Origin: Bacteroidota bacterium
GTDB lineage: Bacteria > Bacteroidota > Bacteroidia > Bacteroidales > JAGONC01
Assembly: GCA_022711405.1 (NCBI GenBank)
Contig: JAKLFC010000003.1
Span: forward strand, 124,001-188,000
Reading direction: 5' to 3'
DNA length: 64,000 nt
Below, piece after piece: positions 51,901 through 59,761 of this stretch. The notes beneath the pieces are model-generated. The model ran no database searches. It had not been told where the DNA came from and was given only the letters and a program-made list of their open reading frames with translations. The stretch's first letter is position 1. Each line of letters starts with the position of its first letter. The translations under genes were made by a program, and so were the position numbers.

Positions 51901-52641
51901 GAGTGCATTGCTGTCTTTCGTAAAGGATTCTTTTAAGAGGAAATGGGGTGAAAGCAGCTTTTGAAGTGCGATCAGTTTCTTATCGTCTGTTGTATCATCA
52001 TTTCTTATAACCAATTCGTAATCACGAATATCAAACCAGGTGCAGTGAATTTCTTCATCAATGCTGTCAATGTAGGGTTTTGCAATACTATTATAGAATA
52101 GATCCGTATCAGTAGTCACTTTTTGTCCATCACGCCACTGCTCATACTGTTTAACGAACGACTTAATTTTTACAAAATACTTTTCGAAATATGAAGCTTC
52201 AAAAATGTACCATTCATAAACATTACTTACAATCAGGTATTTGATATCGAGGTTGTTTTCTTCAATCCGTTCCTGCAGATAATAGAGGACCAGTTCCTGG
52301 AATGCTTTGACATTTAGCTTACTTTCAGTAAGCATCTCAGTCTTATTACCCGGTCTCTTAGTTTCAACGATCACCCCAACTTTATCCTTATTGGTTTTTC
52401 CCAGATGAATCACAAGGTCCTTGTTATCTTTCGTATTGATCTCGTTGGTTTCCTTGTAGTACGTATCCCTCAAGAAATCGCGGATATGATTTTTCTGATT
52501 TTCCTCTCTCTCAATTTCATCTACCTTTTCCAGAAGCCGGATCAGGTTTTTCTTAAATAATTCGATCTCACTTCTTAAAGGTCGCTGTTTTAAAAAGGAT
52601 TTGCCGATTGCTTTTTTGGGATGTATTTTTACAAGTCTCAT
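48946..52641 (-). CDS. Type IIG restriction-modification enzyme (Eco57I-like)
   Basis: 1231 residues from ATG 52641. Single-chain nuclease plus methyltransferase. N-terminal nuclease domain with Asp75 (KDLVIHL) and VETKRP (Glu93, Lys95) in the PD-(D/E)xK spacing. Methyltransferase motif I DPAVGSGHFLVS (about 550) and motif IV NPPY (about 842, VIGNPPYGVS) identify an N6-adenine enzyme. A C-terminal target-recognition region (about 900-1180) ends with a TaqI/Eco57I-type tail. It would methylate and cut foreign DNA, target unknown. Base composition by eye is clearly richer in A/T and in codons such as AAA and ATA than its neighbours, which points to horizontal arrival. No separate specificity or methylase gene lies nearby. 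It overlaps mutA by 8 bases. Confidence 0.93.
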   Translation of the reverse strand: MRLVKIHPKKAIGKSFLKQRPLRSEIELFKKNLIRLLEKVDEIEREENQKNHIRDFLRDTYYKETNEINTKDNKDLVIHLGKTNKDKVGVIVETKRPGNKTEMLTESKLNVKAFQELVLYYLQERIEENNLDIKYLIVSNVYEWYIFEASYFEKYFVKIKSFVKQYEQWRDGQKVTTDTDLFYNSIAKPYIDSIDEEIHCTWFDIRDYELVIRNDDTTDDKKLIALQKLLSPHFLLKESFTKDSNALNEQFYKELLYIIGLEEVKAGTKNIIRRKEKNRQAGSLIENTMNILLTEDILYKVKDRTIFGQTKDAQLFGIALELTLTWINRILFIKLLEGQLILYHKGGKEYRFLHSGMINDYDELYKLFHQVLARNYTERTASIQQKYIHIPYLNSSLFEISELEDQTIKINSLDNSETLTFISTSVLKDEKKKSDCLPTLDYLFRFLDAFDFASEGGEDIAEENKAIINSSVLGKVFEKINGYKDGSIFTPGFITMYMSHQSLRLAVLQKFNEYFKRKNIEAAATFTDLYNRMDRISLTVANEIMNSIRICDPAVGSGHFLVSCLNELIVIKSELGILVDKSGKRLRDYEIVIENDELIISDENGIFEYNYRNTESQRVQETIFYERQTIIENCLFGVDINPNSVQICRLRLWIELLKSSYYKAPHFTELETLPNIDINIKCGNSLISRYALDANLKKALQKSKWTIEGYRLAVTTYRNTKSKEVKREMEDLILKIKQDFTYEIRQNDPNRKKLNKLVNELYNRFTGSFLFEPETPYGKENAELFKKRKKEQEKLEKEISELKRKLDEIKENVIYKNAFEWRFEFPEVLDDNGDFTGFDVVIGNPPYGVSIKDSFRNIVVESLGKVPDFEIYYYFINIAKRILKPKGIKTYIIPNSILFNVFARDYRKKLFNDWHINEILDCTDFNIFESSATVRCIITQFINTTSDHTVRYRPTHNITTFNELINREPSLTTRDVLLSNNQNWALVFKLNSEILSLTAKIKNNPILSLNFDVSQGYIPYRKSDLLKIYDEEKAEQIVKNREWHSQVKENDEYKQEIWGENLSKYAYKKANSFVWYGKHLACYVDLKYFNQTRLLVREITNPSIIACIVSEELVNDPQIISIIPRANNLSIRYLWAILNSKLATFYHYNSSPKATKGAFPKILVEDINNFPLPSLTKQQHKSIISIVEQTFSANRQGKTTTDFENQIDQMVYKLYNLTEEEIKMIEGRTNE

Positions 52642-52681
52642 AATCAACCTTGAATCAGCAAATGGATAGTAAATTTTCTTT

Positions 52682-52689
52682 TAATTTTG
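52682..52689 (+). promoter_or_regulatory. -7 promoter box for the epimerase gene
   Basis: TAATTTTG, a match to TAnnTTTG, start expected near 52696, giving a leader of about 87 bases before ATG 52783. No -33 box is clear. Confidence 0.4.
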
Positions 52690-52782
52690 ATTAAGCTAAA
52701 TTACTCTTTTTTATGGAGTATAAATAACAGAATGATGCATGAATACTGGGCAGAATATGTTTTTATTAAGTAAACTTTTCAT

Positions 52783-53652
52783 ATGAAAATCATCCTCAGC
52801 GGTAGTACCGGTTTTATCGGAAGGACCCTGTCTGCTTCGTTCAGTGAGCAGCATTGGACTGTGGAAACACTGTCGAGAATGGATCTCGCGGATGCCGGAA
52901 GGCTGGCAGAAAAGATCAGCGGCGCCGATGCCGTGATACACCTGGCCGGCGCTCCTATACTGAAGAGATGGACCCGGTCATATCAGCAGGAGATCTATTC
53001 CAGCCGCATTTTAACGACGCGCCGGCTTGCGGATGCGGTCAGGAACTGTCCAAAGCCGCCTGCCCTCTTCATTTCCACTTCCGCCAGCGGAGCTGTCCGG
53101 AAAAATACCATCGCAGGAGAAAGCGAGGCTGAAAAGGACGTCGGATTCATCGGAGATCTTTGCCGCGACTGGGAAAAAGCTGCCCTGGAGGCGGCCGGGG
53201 CCACCAGGGTGGTGGTGTGCCGCTTGTCGGTGGTGCTTGATCCCGCTGAAGGAGCACTGCACCAGATGCTCTGGGCCTTTAAACTGGGGATAGCGGGTCG
53301 GATTGGAACCGGCAGGCAGCTGTTCAGCTGGATACACCGTGATGACCTGGTGAAGGCTTACCATCATATCATCGGGACCGGATCCCTGACGGGAATTGTG
53401 CACCTGGCAGCTCCTGGAATCGTGACGAATGCGGAATATTCCGCTGCACTGGGACGGGTACTGAAACGGCCGGCCGTAATCCCGGTGCCTGTCTTCTTGC
53501 TGAGGATGGTTTTTGGCCAGGCTGCTTCCGTCATTTCGGAGGGACAGGGCATGGTGCCCGAAAAGCTACTCAGATCAGGGTTTCAGTTCCGGTTTCCGAA
53601 CCTGGAAGAAGCCCTCCGTGATCTACTCGCCCGGGAAGATCCATTTAAATGA
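52783..53652 (+). CDS. TIGR01777-family NAD(P)-dependent epimerase/oxidoreductase
   Basis: 289 residues. Extended SDR with nucleotide loop GSTGFIG (residues 7-13), the AVIHLAGAPI block, a catalytic STSASGAV strand and the DLCRDWEKAA motif typical of the family (YfcH/SulA-like). The C-terminal DUF1731-type end (VPVFLLRMVFGQAASVISEGQ, FQFRFPNLEEAL) is complete. TIGR01777 proteins are sugar-nucleotide-epimerase-like enzymes of largely unproven substrate, present singly in many bacteria. The final 30 bases overlap the convergent GH18 gene. Cytosolic. Its closest gene shares no evident function. Confidence 0.92.
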   Translation: MKIILSGSTGFIGRTLSASFSEQHWTVETLSRMDLADAGRLAEKISGADAVIHLAGAPILKRWTRSYQQEIYSSRILTTRRLADAVRNCPKPPALFISTSASGAVRKNTIAGESEAEKDVGFIGDLCRDWEKAALEAAGATRVVVCRLSVVLDPAEGALHQMLWAFKLGIAGRIGTGRQLFSWIHRDDLVKAYHHIIGTGSLTGIVHLAAPGIVTNAEYSAALGRVLKRPAVIPVPVFLLRMVFGQAASVISEGQGMVPEKLLRSGFQFRFPNLEEALRDLLAREDPFK

Positions 53653-55428
53653 CGCGGAGAAACCATTGTCGAGGATGATGCGGGTGAAGTAGATCCCCGG
53701 CGCGTGGATTCCTGCTGTATGAAGATCCAGTTCCAGCCGGATGTCTCCCGGTCCATTGCGTTCATAAAACGTATGCATGAGTCGCTTTCCGGTTACATCG
53801 TACGTCTCAGTGATCATGGTCCGGTAGTCTGAGGTTCCGATTTCCAGATACAGGTGGCCGGTAACGGGATCCGGACAGAACTTCACCAGTTCGATCGGCA
53901 TGGTCTGCGGATCGTTGGCCTTCATCGGACCGCAATGCCAGATGGCTTTCCAGCCCGCATGGTTCACCGCAATGTCGGAGGTGAAGCGGAGGGTGAACGC
54001 TCCCTGACTGGCTGTGAACACCGGCGGCAGATCATCTCCGGTGAGGTTTGCCAGCAATGGGCTTATTGTATCCCTTCCATCCCAGATACGGAGATGATCC
54101 ATTTTATCCTCCAGGTCCATTTCCAGGAAGGTCAGCTGAAGGTCATCGCAACCGGGATGGTCAATGCGGATCAGGTAGTCTTCTCCGGCATAATAGTCAA
54201 ATCCGGGTCCCCCTGAATCATAAATGGTATCCTGGTAAACCGGAAGGGCCATATCCGTGAATTTATCCTGGATCAATTGCCAGAAATCATTGTAACCATG
54301 ATCGTAACCCAGTGCCCATATGCCGATCCCTGCCAGACCTCTCTGGCTGACCAGGTCAAATCGTTTGCCGAGGCTGCCGGCATCATTGATGAAACACTGA
54401 TTCCAGCCATTGGATTGAAACGAGTAATAGAGGGAAAGGCTGTTCGGCTCCCATCGCCGGTTGCCCCAGGAGTACGATCCGGATCCGTTGTTCCTTATGC
54501 TGGAATAGGTCAGTGCAGTTCCCCAGCCGTTGACCGGCGAGGGGGCGAGGGGATCCCTGACAGGCCATTGCCGTCCGTAATAGGGAAGTCCCAGTACAAG
54601 TTTTTCATTGGGTATCCCGCTACTCTGGTAATAGGAAACGGTCTGCGACAGGTTATGATCAGAACTGCCGGTCATGGTATGCAGGGGATCCACAGGACCG
54701 GCTGTGGAACTGCCGTTCCAGTAATAATCGTATCCCATGATCATGAACAGATCGATGATCGGCTCCAGGGCCTGCAGGTTGAAAGTCCCGTACGGGTCAA
54801 CACCCGGGACGGCCAGACTGACCGTTCTGCCTGGTAATTGTTCATGAAATGCATTGGCAAATTGGATCAGGAACTGGTTCAGTTCGCTGCTCAGAGAAGA
54901 TGGCACTGCCTCAACATCCAGATTCACCCCTTTCGCATCCCTGGCCAGGACCAGTGCGATTGCAGTGTCGATGAGCATCTGCCTGGAGGCAGCATTGCCG
55001 AAGAAGGCCATATGCGCCTCAAAAAGGGTAATGCAAAGATGAACATTGACTCCGTTCGCCCGGGCTGAATCAATCACCGGGGCATTCAGCCAGTTATGAG
55101 TCGTGAGGGGTGCCCCTGAATATGGGTCCACCTCGAAAGAGAAATAACAGAGATCTGACAACAGGTCCCACCGGTAATCCAGGTATGTGCTGCCCATCCA
55201 GTACGGATGGTAACCAAAAACGATACGGTTTAGTGTTGCATGAGGAACTGAACTCAAACGGCTTCCGGAAGGTTCCAATCCGTTCAGTGAATCCAACTGT
55301 GCATCACTGAACCACTCAAACGGTTTATACCAGGCGGATTGCTCCTGATGGACAGTCAGAAATGGATCTGTTTGGGCGTGAACGGCAATACAGCCCAGAC
55401 AGGCAATGAAGACAGGCAGCCACCTCAT
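53623..55428 (-). CDS. T9SS-secreted GH18-type protein with CUB domain
   Basis: 601 residues. Signal peptide ends VHAQ. GH18 barrel (about 65-385) with FGYHPYWMG, YFSFEVDPYSG, AKGVNLDVEAVP (acid Glu173 and Asp171 kept; the first Asp of the usual DxxDxDxE is replaced, with Asn at 169), MIMGYDYYWNG and LVLGLPYYGRQWPV. Then a CUB domain (about 400-505: GCDDLQLTFLEMDLEDKMDHLRIWDG, HAGWKAIWHCG) and a T9SS sorting domain (about 515-601). GH18 enzymes cut chitin or peptidoglycan-like beta-1,4 GlcNAc; the changed motif leaves activity probable but not sure. Extracellular. The 3' end overlaps the epimerase gene by 30 bases; a small unknown gene lies 3 bases upstream. Confidence 0.85.
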   Translation of the reverse strand: MRWLPVFIACLGCIAVHAQTDPFLTVHQEQSAWYKPFEWFSDAQLDSLNGLEPSGSRLSSVPHATLNRIVFGYHPYWMGSTYLDYRWDLLSDLCYFSFEVDPYSGAPLTTHNWLNAPVIDSARANGVNVHLCITLFEAHMAFFGNAASRQMLIDTAIALVLARDAKGVNLDVEAVPSSLSSELNQFLIQFANAFHEQLPGRTVSLAVPGVDPYGTFNLQALEPIIDLFMIMGYDYYWNGSSTAGPVDPLHTMTGSSDHNLSQTVSYYQSSGIPNEKLVLGLPYYGRQWPVRDPLAPSPVNGWGTALTYSSIRNNGSGSYSWGNRRWEPNSLSLYYSFQSNGWNQCFINDAGSLGKRFDLVSQRGLAGIGIWALGYDHGYNDFWQLIQDKFTDMALPVYQDTIYDSGGPGFDYYAGEDYLIRIDHPGCDDLQLTFLEMDLEDKMDHLRIWDGRDTISPLLANLTGDDLPPVFTASQGAFTLRFTSDIAVNHAGWKAIWHCGPMKANDPQTMPIELVKFCPDPVTGHLYLEIGTSDYRTMITETYDVTGKRLMHTFYERNGPGDIRLELDLHTAGIHAPGIYFTRIILDNGFSASFKWIFPGE

Positions 55429-55431
55429 GGC

Positions 55432-55908
55432 TCATTCCCGTATGCTCCGGGGAGAGTAGCTTTTCCAGGCAAACCAGTCGACCAGTTCATTGACCAGATC
55501 CTGATCCATTTTTTCTACCGGAACGGTAAATTCCTGTTTGTCATGAAACTTCCAGGAATCTTCCGGATGATCATGTTTGCCCCGGAAAAGGATGACCTGC
55601 ATCCTGCCGGGAGTATCGGTGAGGATGAATTGAAGCCTTCTGAGAAAAGCAGGTTTCTGGCTGAAATTGATCCCGGAGAATTCGATGAATTCGTTATCAC
55701 AAATTTTCAGAACAGAAAGGGTACGGTAGGTGAATTTATAATCTTTGCCCATGACCCTGGTCAGGTCATCGAATGATTTTTTTAAGAGATTAAAGAAGCC
55801 GTTGATCAGGGCGGCATTTTTCATGTAATTCTGTTTGACAAGAGCTGGATTAAGGTTAAGTTCTTTCTCTTTCAGCTTATTGATTTCATCTTCCAACCAG
55901 TGTGACAT
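55432..55908 (-). CDS. Hypothetical soluble protein upstream of the GH18 gene
   Basis: 158 residues, no signal peptide. Helical N-terminus rich in Lys and Glu (LEDEINKLKEKELNLNP), a middle KFTYRTLSVLKICDNEFIEFSG region and beta strands with RMQVILFRGKHDHPEDSW. No family is recognised. The stop codon is 3 bases before the GH18 start, so both may be translated from one mRNA, although one product is cytosolic and the other is secreted. A TTTCAGG heptamer array lies just upstream. Ribosome site not clear. Confidence 0.6.
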   Translation of the reverse strand: MSHWLEDEINKLKEKELNLNPALVKQNYMKNAALINGFFNLLKKSFDDLTRVMGKDYKFTYRTLSVLKICDNEFIEFSGINFSQKPAFLRRLQFILTDTPGRMQVILFRGKHDHPEDSWKFHDKQEFTVPVEKMDQDLVNELVDWFAWKSYSPRSIRE

Positions 55909-55951
55909 GATGCGGGGATTTAAGGGATGAATTGAATCCGGTTACAGATAT

Positions 55952-55972
55952 TTTCAGGTTTCAGGTAACAGG
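55952..55972 (+). repeat. TTTCAGG heptamer array
   Basis: Three words: TTTCAGG, TTTCAGG, TAACAGG, in the 80-base spacer between the DPP11 stop and the start of 55432-55908. Confidence 0.75.
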
Positions 55973-55989
55973 TTTTATATCACAATCGA

Positions 55990-58167
55990 TTATTCGATTA
56001 ATGTCATTTCGTTGATCAGATGCTGTGCCCCTGCATATTTATCCATTATGAACAGGCAGTAACGTATGTCCAGGCTGATATTTCGGCACATATCGGGGTC
56101 ATACATCAGGTCGCTCATGGTACCTTCCCAGCATCGGTCAAAGTTGATCCCAATAAGGTATCCTTCAGCGTTCAGGACAGGGCTGCCTGAATTTCCTCCG
56201 GAAGTGTGATTGGTGGCAATAAAACATGTATGCAGGGTTCCATCCGGGTCGGCATAGCGGCCATAATCGGCTTTGGAATAGAGTTCCTTCAATTTGGCAT
56301 CCACTGTATAATCATGAATATCAGGATCTTCCTTCATGATGATTCCTGCCAGGGTAGTATAGCAGTCGTATTCAACGGCATCTGCCGGAGCATAGCCCAT
56401 CACTTTTCCGTACGCCACGCGGAGGGTGGAGTTTGCATCCGGGTAGAAATGTTTATCAGACAGCAGTTGCATCTGGGCTTTCATATAGATTCGCATCAGG
56501 CTGTCGGAGCGTGATTCCAGACCCTGCATGACGGGTACCAGCTGGTTGAAATAATAGTCCCGCAGTTCTGTGGCCAGTTTATACGCCGGGTCCCTGGCGA
56601 TCTTTTTATAGTCCGATGGCCGGTAATGATCCAGAAGACCGGTAACGGTCTCTCCAGAGTCAAAGATGCTGGATTGGAACATATCCTGCGTGAACCGCTG
56701 AATATCCCCTTTGTATTTTGTCCGGATCTCGTTGAAGAACGGAGGGCTGAAAGCCGGATCCAGGTTTTCAAAATAGGCATGGATCAGTTGTCTGAACAGT
56801 TCCCTGTCGACGGCCTGGTTGTAGTTCCTGTATTGCCCAGCCAGCGAATTTTTCAGGGAAGTCAGCTCTTTTTCGATCACAGAAGGGTCAGTCTCTTTAT
56901 CCCTGCTTTTCTCAACCAGTGTGCGGCACGAACCTGCGATGCGGAGCAGATCGGTACGGAAGGCCGACTCCCACAGGTATGTCTCTGCTTTGGAATAGGG
57001 AGTCAGCTCTGCGTACAATTTTTCAAAAGCCGGCAGGAGCTGTCCGTACTGGTCTCTGACCAGCGGGTTTTTGCCGGCCCAGTGCTGAAATCTTTCCTCG
57101 AAATTCTCCTTTTTATCCAGGGCATTCAGCCGTTTGATCCCTTTGTTCTCACCGATCCATTTTTTCCAGCCATTGGCAATCCCTGCCTGTTTTGCAGCGT
57201 ATTGTATACGCGTTGCATCATCGCTTTGCATGGCCCTGTCGATGATTCCAAGAGCGATGTTCCTCATCTGGATTCGAATCGGATTCTCTTCTTCAGTGAT
57301 CATTCTGACAGCACACGAAGGCAGGTATTCGGTAGTACGGCCGGGATATCCAAATACGAAGGTAAAGTCGCCTTCCTGATATCCTTTCAGGGATATTTTC
57401 AAATGATTCCTGGGTGTATAGGGTATATTATCCGGTGAATAGGAGGCTGGCAGGTTGGCCGAGTCGGCATAGATCCGGAAAATGGAGAAGTCGCCCGTAT
57501 GACGGGGCCACATCCAGTTATCGGTGTCTCCTCCGAATTTCCCGATGCCCGATGGGGGTGCGCCTACCAGGCGAATATCCTTAAAGATTTCATTGACAAA
57601 AAGGTAGTATGAATTCCCGTAAAAGAAGGGTTCCACATCAGCCGAGTAATGGGTGCCTTCGGTGGCTTCCTTTTTGACTTGTCCGATCCGTTCCCCGATC
57701 ATCCGTTGCCGCTCTGCCTCAGAGATCCCGTCAGGGATCTGACTCAGGATCCTTTCGGTCACATCTTCCATGCGGATCAGGAGCGTACAGGTCAATCCCG
57801 TACAGGGCAACTCTTCAGAAAGGTTTTCGGCCCAGTATCCCTCGGTCAGGTAATCGTGCTCAATGGAACTGTGACGCTGGATGGATCCATAACTGCAGTG
57901 GTGGTTGGTGAGTATAAGGCCCTTTTCGGAAACAATTTCGGCCGTGCATCCCCCGCCGAAAACCAACACGGCATCCTTCAGGGAGGAATGATTGACACTG
58001 TAAATATCTTCGGCAGTGATCTTCATTCCCATCGCAATCATCTCTTCCTCGTTAAAATCACCAAGTAAAAGCGGTATCCACATGCCCTCATCTGCCTTCA
58101 CTGACCAGCTGGCAGCAAACAGCAGGACAATGCTCCAGCTTCTCATCATCATTTTACCCATTGTCAT
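55990..58167 (-). CDS. S46 family dipeptidyl peptidase, DPP11-like (Asp/Glu-specific)
   Basis: 725 residues. Signal peptide (about 9-25, ends KADEG); several Met codons near the start leave the exact start open. Chymotrypsin-like triad of family S46: His90 (LTNHHCSYG), Asp226 (HTGDFSIFRIY), Ser660 (SGGNSGSPV). The residue that sets P1 preference is Arg678 in NFDRCWEG; in the family Arg here marks DPP11 (acidic P1) and Gly marks DPP7. The enzyme removes dipeptides from the N-terminus of periplasmic peptides, feeding amino-acid catabolism. DPPs of this kind are central to growth on peptides. The gene lies downstream of RidA and a heptamer array, with no shared-operon overlap. Confidence 0.93.
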   Translation of the reverse strand: MTMGKMMMRSWSIVLLFAASWSVKADEGMWIPLLLGDFNEEEMIAMGMKITAEDIYSVNHSSLKDAVLVFGGGCTAEIVSEKGLILTNHHCSYGSIQRHSSIEHDYLTEGYWAENLSEELPCTGLTCTLLIRMEDVTERILSQIPDGISEAERQRMIGERIGQVKKEATEGTHYSADVEPFFYGNSYYLFVNEIFKDIRLVGAPPSGIGKFGGDTDNWMWPRHTGDFSIFRIYADSANLPASYSPDNIPYTPRNHLKISLKGYQEGDFTFVFGYPGRTTEYLPSCAVRMITEEENPIRIQMRNIALGIIDRAMQSDDATRIQYAAKQAGIANGWKKWIGENKGIKRLNALDKKENFEERFQHWAGKNPLVRDQYGQLLPAFEKLYAELTPYSKAETYLWESAFRTDLLRIAGSCRTLVEKSRDKETDPSVIEKELTSLKNSLAGQYRNYNQAVDRELFRQLIHAYFENLDPAFSPPFFNEIRTKYKGDIQRFTQDMFQSSIFDSGETVTGLLDHYRPSDYKKIARDPAYKLATELRDYYFNQLVPVMQGLESRSDSLMRIYMKAQMQLLSDKHFYPDANSTLRVAYGKVMGYAPADAVEYDCYTTLAGIIMKEDPDIHDYTVDAKLKELYSKADYGRYADPDGTLHTCFIATNHTSGGNSGSPVLNAEGYLIGINFDRCWEGTMSDLMYDPDMCRNISLDIRYCLFIMDKYAGAQHLINEMTLIE

Positions 58168-58168
58168 T

Positions 58169-58203
58169 ACTATTTACTATTTCATGCTTCATATTTCATG
58201 CTT
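58169..58203 (+). repeat. Heptamer array upstream of the DPP11 gene
   Basis: Five perfect words: ACTATTT, ACTATTT, CATGCTT, CATATTT, CATGCTT. It is the reverse complement of the words at 41742-41783, with a 26-base identical run. It lies between the RidA stop and the DPP11 start. Confidence 0.92.
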
Positions 58204-58228
58204 CAAATATGCTTTCCGCAAATCATTG

Positions 58229-58636
58229 TCAGTGCACCGACAGCACTTCTTTATCAGGCAACCTTATGGCAATGCAGGAGATGTCCACATCGGCGTTTTT
58301 AGGCAGGCCGGCCACTGCAAATGTTTCCCTCGCGGGAGGATCATGTTCAAAATATTCGGCATAGACCTGGTTGATGTCATTGTACAAGTTCATATCTGAA
58401 AGGAAAAGCGAAACCTTCACGATATGGGTAAAGTCCATATCAACCTCTTTCAGGATAGCCTTGATGTTTTTCATGATCTGTTTTAACTGGGCTACCGGTC
58501 CTCCTTCAACAAACTTGCCGGTATAGGGATCGATGCCGATCTGACCGGATACATACAGAATATTGTCTACCATGATGGCCTGGCTGTAAGATGCCAGAGG
58601 ACGGGGCGCATCGCTGATTAAGATGGATCTTTTCAT
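58229..58636 (-). CDS. ridA: RidA family enamine/imine deaminase
   Basis: 135 residues, full length. Conserved signature with GQIGIDPYTGKFV and the catalytic Arg in PPARETFAVAGLPK (equivalent to Arg105). The following conserved Glu of the E. coli protein (near position 120) is replaced by Ser in this copy (DISCIAI). RidA releases toxic enamines formed by PLP enzymes, protecting amino-acid metabolism, in the cytosol. Start ATG 58636 is backed by a -7 box at 58655. It stands alone upstream of DPP11 and divergent to the ornithine-cyclodeaminase-like gene, both fitting amino-acid breakdown. Confidence 0.93.
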   Translation of the reverse strand: MKRSILISDAPRPLASYSQAIMVDNILYVSGQIGIDPYTGKFVEGGPVAQLKQIMKNIKAILKEVDMDFTHIVKVSLFLSDMNLYNDINQVYAEYFEHDPPARETFAVAGLPKNADVDISCIAIRLPDKEVLSVH

Positions 58637-58654
58637 TTTTTTACGCTATAACGG

Positions 58655-58662
58655 CAAAAGTA
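58655..58662 (-). promoter_or_regulatory. -7 promoter box of ridA
   Basis: The minus strand reads TACTTTTG, matching TAnnTTTG. The start is expected near 58648, 12 bases before ATG 58636. Confidence 0.5.
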
Positions 58663-58769
58663 ATAAATTTTCGCATGAAGCATCTCTCTCTGCAGTCCGG
58701 TTAATTTTTCTTATGGAACCTGATCAGTTTCATATTGATTTTCGTAAATTGCGATAAATTCAAGCAGCC

Positions 58770-59747
58770 ATGACACTTCTTTTAAGCCGTTCCGATGTTA
58801 TGTCAGTCCTTACCATGAAGGACTGCATGGTGGCCGTTGAGAGGGCATTTGCCGAACTGTCACGCGGTACAGCGTTGCTACCGTTGCGTACCGCCATCAG
58901 CCCGCCGGGAGGTTTATCGCTGTACATGCCCGCTTATCTGAAAGAAATGAAAGCCCTGGCCATCAAGGTCGTAACGATCTACAAAGAGAATCCAGCCCGG
59001 TTTCAATATCCTGTGGTGATGGGCAAGGTGCTGCTTCAGGATCCCGAATCGGGCGATGTGGTCTGTATCATGGACGGAGGTTACCTTACTGCTGTCAGGA
59101 CGGGCGCTGCCAGCGGCGTCGCCACGCGTTACCTGGCCAGGCAGCAGGAAGGTCAGATGGCTGCCGTTTTTGGCACCGGTGTCCAGGCCCGGATGCAGCT
59201 GCTGGCAGTGGCCGAGGCCAGGACCCTGTCGAAAGCACTGGTCTACGATATCTCAAGGGAATCAGCCCTGGCCTTTGTTGCCGAGCTCGCCCCGAAGGTC
59301 AGCTTCCCTGTCCTGATCGCTACAGATCCACGCGAACTGCTGGAGGCCGACATCATCTGCACGGCCACCTCCTCTGCCACACCCCTGTTCGATGGCTCCA
59401 GGGTCAGGCCTGGCACCCATATCAACGGCATAGGAAGTCATACGCCCAATGCCCGGGAACTGGACACAGCCCTCGTCAAACGATCCAGATTCATCGGCGA
59501 CAGCCGGGAGGCCTGTTTCGGTGAGGCCGGGGATCTCCTGATCCCTATCAGGGAAGGTGCCATCACCGATGGACATTATTATGCCGACCTCGGAGAGATC
59601 ATCACAGGTTCAAAAACCGGAAGAGAAAACGATGAGGAGATCACCCTGTTTAAATCGAACGGACTGGCCATCCAGGACGCTGCCACAGCGAAACTGGTCT
59701 ACGAAAAGGCTATCACAGCCGGGATTGGAACCATGGTTGATATCTGA
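58770..59747 (+). CDS. Ornithine cyclodeaminase / mu-crystallin family enzyme
   Basis: 325 residues. Family landmarks: KALAIKVVTIYKENP, DGGYLTAVRTGAASGVATRYLA (with the substrate Arg), AVFGTGVQARMQLLAV (NAD-binding GTGxQA), ADIICTATSSATPLFDG and THINGIGSHTPNARELD, with the catalytic Asp after it. Members deaminate ornithine, reduce imines (delta-1-pyrroline carboxylates, alanine dehydrogenase) or make opine-like compounds; the sequence does not choose. The gene is divergent from ridA, which clears imine by-products, a sensible neighbour. Cytosolic. No further operon partner is visible. Confidence 0.92.
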   Translation: MTLLLSRSDVMSVLTMKDCMVAVERAFAELSRGTALLPLRTAISPPGGLSLYMPAYLKEMKALAIKVVTIYKENPARFQYPVVMGKVLLQDPESGDVVCIMDGGYLTAVRTGAASGVATRYLARQQEGQMAAVFGTGVQARMQLLAVAEARTLSKALVYDISRESALAFVAELAPKVSFPVLIATDPRELLEADIICTATSSATPLFDGSRVRPGTHINGIGSHTPNARELDTALVKRSRFIGDSREACFGEAGDLLIPIREGAITDGHYYADLGEIITGSKTGRENDEEITLFKSNGLAIQDAATAKLVYEKAITAGIGTMVDI

Positions 59748-59761
59748 TGAAAAGATTAACC

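Noticed and set aside
48946..52641. Mobile element carrying the restriction gene
   Set aside because: No transposase, integrase, terminal repeats or target duplication is seen at either end; only base composition suggests transfer.
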